A DNA stretch of 6,202 nt from the NCBI GenBank assembly GCA_016199105.1, contig JACQHI010000457.1, forward strand, positions 1 through 6,202. Direction: 5' to 3'. Of the stretch, positions 4,782-6,202 are shown piece after piece. A program made the position numbers and the translations under genes. The DNA is from Lentisphaerota bacterium. Lineage in GTDB: Bacteria > Verrucomicrobiota > Kiritimatiellia > JAAZAB01. The notes beneath the pieces are model-generated. The model was not told the origin of the DNA and did not search any database. It was given only the letters and a program-made list of their open reading frames with translations. Positions within the stretch are counted from its first letter, which is position 1. Each line of letters starts with the position of its first letter.

Positions 4782-5375
4782 TTACTTTTTGTTCATCCAT
4801 TCTGGTTTCTTGAATGTGGCATCGGGCAAATCGTCGGGAAGGATGAAGTCCTCTTCCTCCATCCCCGCCACAAACCGCTTCAGGGATTGTTCGTCACGAA
4901 ACGAAACATGCACAACGTCGTGATGACTGGTCTTCATAATGAACTGCGAGTGGTCTGGAACCATGTATAAATCTTCTCCCACGGACCATCCAAAAACTGT
5001 CGTTGAGAAGAGAAGTGTAACAAGGCGATCGGTCTCCGCCCGATCAAACTCAACAATGTTTGCCGTGCCCATGGGCAGTCCGATTCCATTGAGAATCTGA
5101 TGCTCAACCCTGTCGTTGATACGTTGAGGGTCAGGTTTAGACGGCCAACTGCCCATGTGCCGCCAGACGAAGCATGATTTCCAGCCACCCATCAGGTCAA
5201 GCATGAGCGACACAAAATATGATCGCCGTTCTGGCGCCGGCGGCGTCACCCAGAAACGATCGAGCTGCGGATCAGGCTTGAATGTCAACACCGCACAGTC
5301 GGGATATCGCTCGTCGAGCCCCATGCCGTGGTCTGTGGCCCACTTGAGGAAGTGTTTCTCTTCATGCATTTTCAT
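4782..5375 (-). CDS. Hypothetical protein, 197 aa
   Basis: I do not recognise this protein with confidence. It appears soluble, with no signal peptide or membrane segment. It is acidic and aromatic-rich, with seven or more Trp residues and several His. Notable stretches are LDLMGGWKSCFVWRHMGSWP in the middle, FGWSVGEDLYMVPDHSQF, the His-rich MKTSHHDVVHVSF, and a C-terminal LPDDLPDATFKKPEWM. The unbroken 198-codon frame and protein-like composition support a real gene. The start is uncertain (ATG 5375 or the in-frame ATG 5369), and no good Shine-Dalgarno sequence is seen. It is less GC-rich than the pur/his genes and lies on the opposite strand, next to the toxin-antitoxin insertion, so recent acquisition is possible. 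No function is proposed. Confidence 0.7.
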   Translation of the reverse strand: MKMHEEKHFLKWATDHGMGLDERYPDCAVLTFKPDPQLDRFWVTPPAPERRSYFVSLMLDLMGGWKSCFVWRHMGSWPSKPDPQRINDRVEHQILNGIGLPMGTANIVEFDRAETDRLVTLLFSTTVFGWSVGEDLYMVPDHSQFIMKTSHHDVVHVSFRDEQSLKRFVAGMEEEDFILPDDLPDATFKKPEWMNKK

Positions 5376-5453
5376 GGTTTCATGCGTAAGTAATTAGGTT
5401 TGGCCAATTTCGCGCGGAAAGCAACAAAAATGCGTCTGGAAAAAAGCTTGATT

Positions 5454-5583
5454 GCCGGCTGGGTTGTTGAGAAAGCCGGCGTGGACTGCGCGTGCGGCCC
5501 CCGGTCCGGATCGGGGGCAAGCAGAGCGTTCGCCACGCCCAAGCGTGGCCCGGTCCACCTGGGGATCATGAAAGGGGGCCGCA
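5454..5583. other. Cluster of GC-rich inverted repeats, possible structured RNA
   Basis: Perfect pairings include GCCGGC at 5454-5459 with 5475-5480, GCCCCCG/CGGGGGC at 5497-5503 with 5512-5518, and GCCACGC/GCGTGGC at 5532-5538 with 5543-5549 around a CCAA loop. GTGGAC/GTCCAC joins 5481-5486 with 5553-5558, and the 10-bp TGCGGCCCCC/GGGGGCCGCA joins 5493-5502 with 5574-5583. The last competes with the second and crosses the GTGGAC pairing. I recognise no RNA family. Confidence 0.4.
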
Positions 5584-5596
5584 AATCGAAGAAAAT

Positions 5597-5624
5597 GGCG
5601 GTCAGTCGAAGCGACGTGACCGCC
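5597..5624. repeat. REP-like hairpin
   Basis: GGCGGTCA (5597-5604) pairs with TGACCGCC (5617-5624), and inside it GTCG (5605-5608) pairs with CGAC (5612-5615) around an AAG loop with one bulged G. A 12-bp stem of this quality between genes is typical of dispersed palindromic elements. No T-run follows, so a terminator is less likely. Copy number elsewhere cannot be seen. Confidence 0.55.
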
Positions 5625-5728
5625 CTACAGTGATCTCAAATCCGCAAATCCGGTGTAAAAAACACTGGAAATCGGCGGGGCGCTTGTCTAACATGACCGG
5701 CTCAAACCTTTTTTCCAAAAGCTTTTTT

Positions 5729-5792
5729 CCCGGCGCGGAATTCGCCGGGTTCCCGCGGGGCACCCCGACTCTCCGAGAGGCAGGGGCCGCGG
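5729..5792 (+). promoter_or_regulatory. Structured leader before the kinase gene
   Basis: A stem CCCGGCG/CGCCGGG (5729-5735 with 5743-5749) is followed by a long compound hairpin. In that hairpin CCGCGG at 5753-5758 pairs with 5787-5792. Inside lie CCCC/GGGG (5763-5766 with 5783-5786) and CTCT/AGAG (5769-5772 with 5776-5779). It ends 8 nt before the AGGAG ribosome site. A role in translation control is an inference; no known riboswitch is recognised. Confidence 0.35.
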
Positions 5793-5811
5793 TCTGGCGC
5801 AGGAGTTCTGG

Positions 5812-6202
5812 ATGCCGAATCCGAAAATCCCGGGTTTTGAGATTATCGAGCGAATGCCGCAGGGCGGGATGAGCGCCGTCTTCAAGGCCCGCCAGGTGTC
5901 CCTGGATCGCCTGGTGGCGCTGAAGACGCTGCCTCCCCACCTGGCCTCGGATGCCGAGGACGTCAATCGCTTCCTGACGGAGGCCCGCACCATCGCCCGC
6001 CTCAAGCACCCCAACATTGTGCAGGTCTATGACTTCGGGGAGTCGGATCGCACCTATTTTTTCGTCATGGAGTTCATCTCCGGCTACAGCGTGTCCAACT
6101 GGCTGAAGCGGCGCCAGAAGCTGTCGGAAGACGATGCCCTCCTGGTGGCGCGGAGCGTGGCCGAAGCGCTCGAGTACGCGTGGGACAAGGCCGGCATCAT
6201 CC
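5812..6202 (+). CDS. Serine/threonine protein kinase (Hanks type), N-terminal part
   Basis: The frame is open to the window end (130 codons). It starts at ATG 5812 behind a clear AGGAG (5801-5805) with 6-nt spacing. The kinase domain begins almost at once: IPGFEIIERMPQGGMSAVFKA gives the ATP-binding loop. VALK follows with catalytic Lys38, then helix C Glu57 in LTEARTIARLKHPNIVQVYD, and the hinge FVMEFISG. The sequence stops at WDKAGII, where the HRD catalytic loop would come next. The first glycine of the usual GxGGM loop is replaced (M-P-Q-G-G-M-S), a change seen in some kinases of this type. No membrane segment precedes the domain; any sensor part would be downstream. The target is unknown. 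Confidence 0.92.
   Translation, partial: MPNPKIPGFEIIERMPQGGMSAVFKARQVSLDRLVALKTLPPHLASDAEDVNRFLTEARTIARLKHPNIVQVYDFGESDRTYFFVMEFISGYSVSNWLKRRQKLSEDDALLVARSVAEALEYAWDKAGII

Larger units (their letters stand above)
5376..5811. other. Gene-free, hairpin-rich intergenic region
   Basis: This 436-bp stretch separates the divergent unknown gene and kinase gene. I find no ORF with a ribosome site and family-like composition. It holds a dense set of inverted repeats (5454-5624), a small stem at 5650-5668, a T-rich stretch with CTTTTTTCC twice (5708-5716 and 5722-5730) and GC-rich stems leading to the kinase start. Promoters for both flanking genes must lie here or not far away; none can be fixed by eye. 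Confidence 0.65.

Noticed and set aside
5400..5633. A 77-codon plus-strand frame in the hairpin-rich region
   Set aside because: It begins at TTG without a ribosome site, runs through several perfect hairpins and has no protein-like pattern.

Overview
The window looks like chromosomal DNA of a GC-rich bacterium, most likely a member of the PVC group (Kiritimatiellota, Lentisphaerota or Verrucomicrobiota). That placement is an inference. It rests on the 'GATTTTGGATTTTAGATTTT' repeats between genes, a four-helix-bundle (S23/Avd-like) ORF inside them, a Hanks-type kinase gene and GC-rich REP-like hairpins. None of these alone proves the phylum.

Layout. Positions 1-2135 hold a tightly packed plus-strand biosynthetic operon: the 3' end of purL, then purQ (overlapping by 11 nt), then hisH (ATGA overlap). 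The operon resumes at 2949-3728 with hisF. PurL and PurQ make FGAM in purine synthesis. HisH and HisF together make imidazole glycerol phosphate and release AICAR, which re-enters the purine pathway, so the gene order joins two linked pathways. Between hisH and hisF sits an 807-bp AT-richer block (2136-2942) that carries a 117-aa four-helix-bundle ORF. A perfect 32-bp inverted repeat bounds the block. It starts one base after the hisH stop codon and ends six bases before the hisF ATG. I read it as a candidate small mobile element inserted into the operon.

Downstream of hisF is a second mosaic. A minus-strand RelE/ParE-type toxin gene and a Phd/YefM-like antitoxin gene (4325-3841, toxin first) lie between the complete hisF and a second copy of the last 68 codons of hisF (4406-4612). 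In the coding part the two copies differ at 13 of 207 positions. Ten of these are synonymous, two change an amino acid and one changes the stop codon. Weaker similarity continues past the stop. This fits an insertion that replaced the hisF 3' end and left the displaced original end behind.

Positions 4782-5375 (minus) hold a 197-aa protein I cannot assign. Positions 5376-5811 have no convincing gene but many GC-rich inverted repeats, including a REP-like hairpin and a structured leader. They run into a serine/threonine kinase gene that starts at 5812 and is cut off by the window end.
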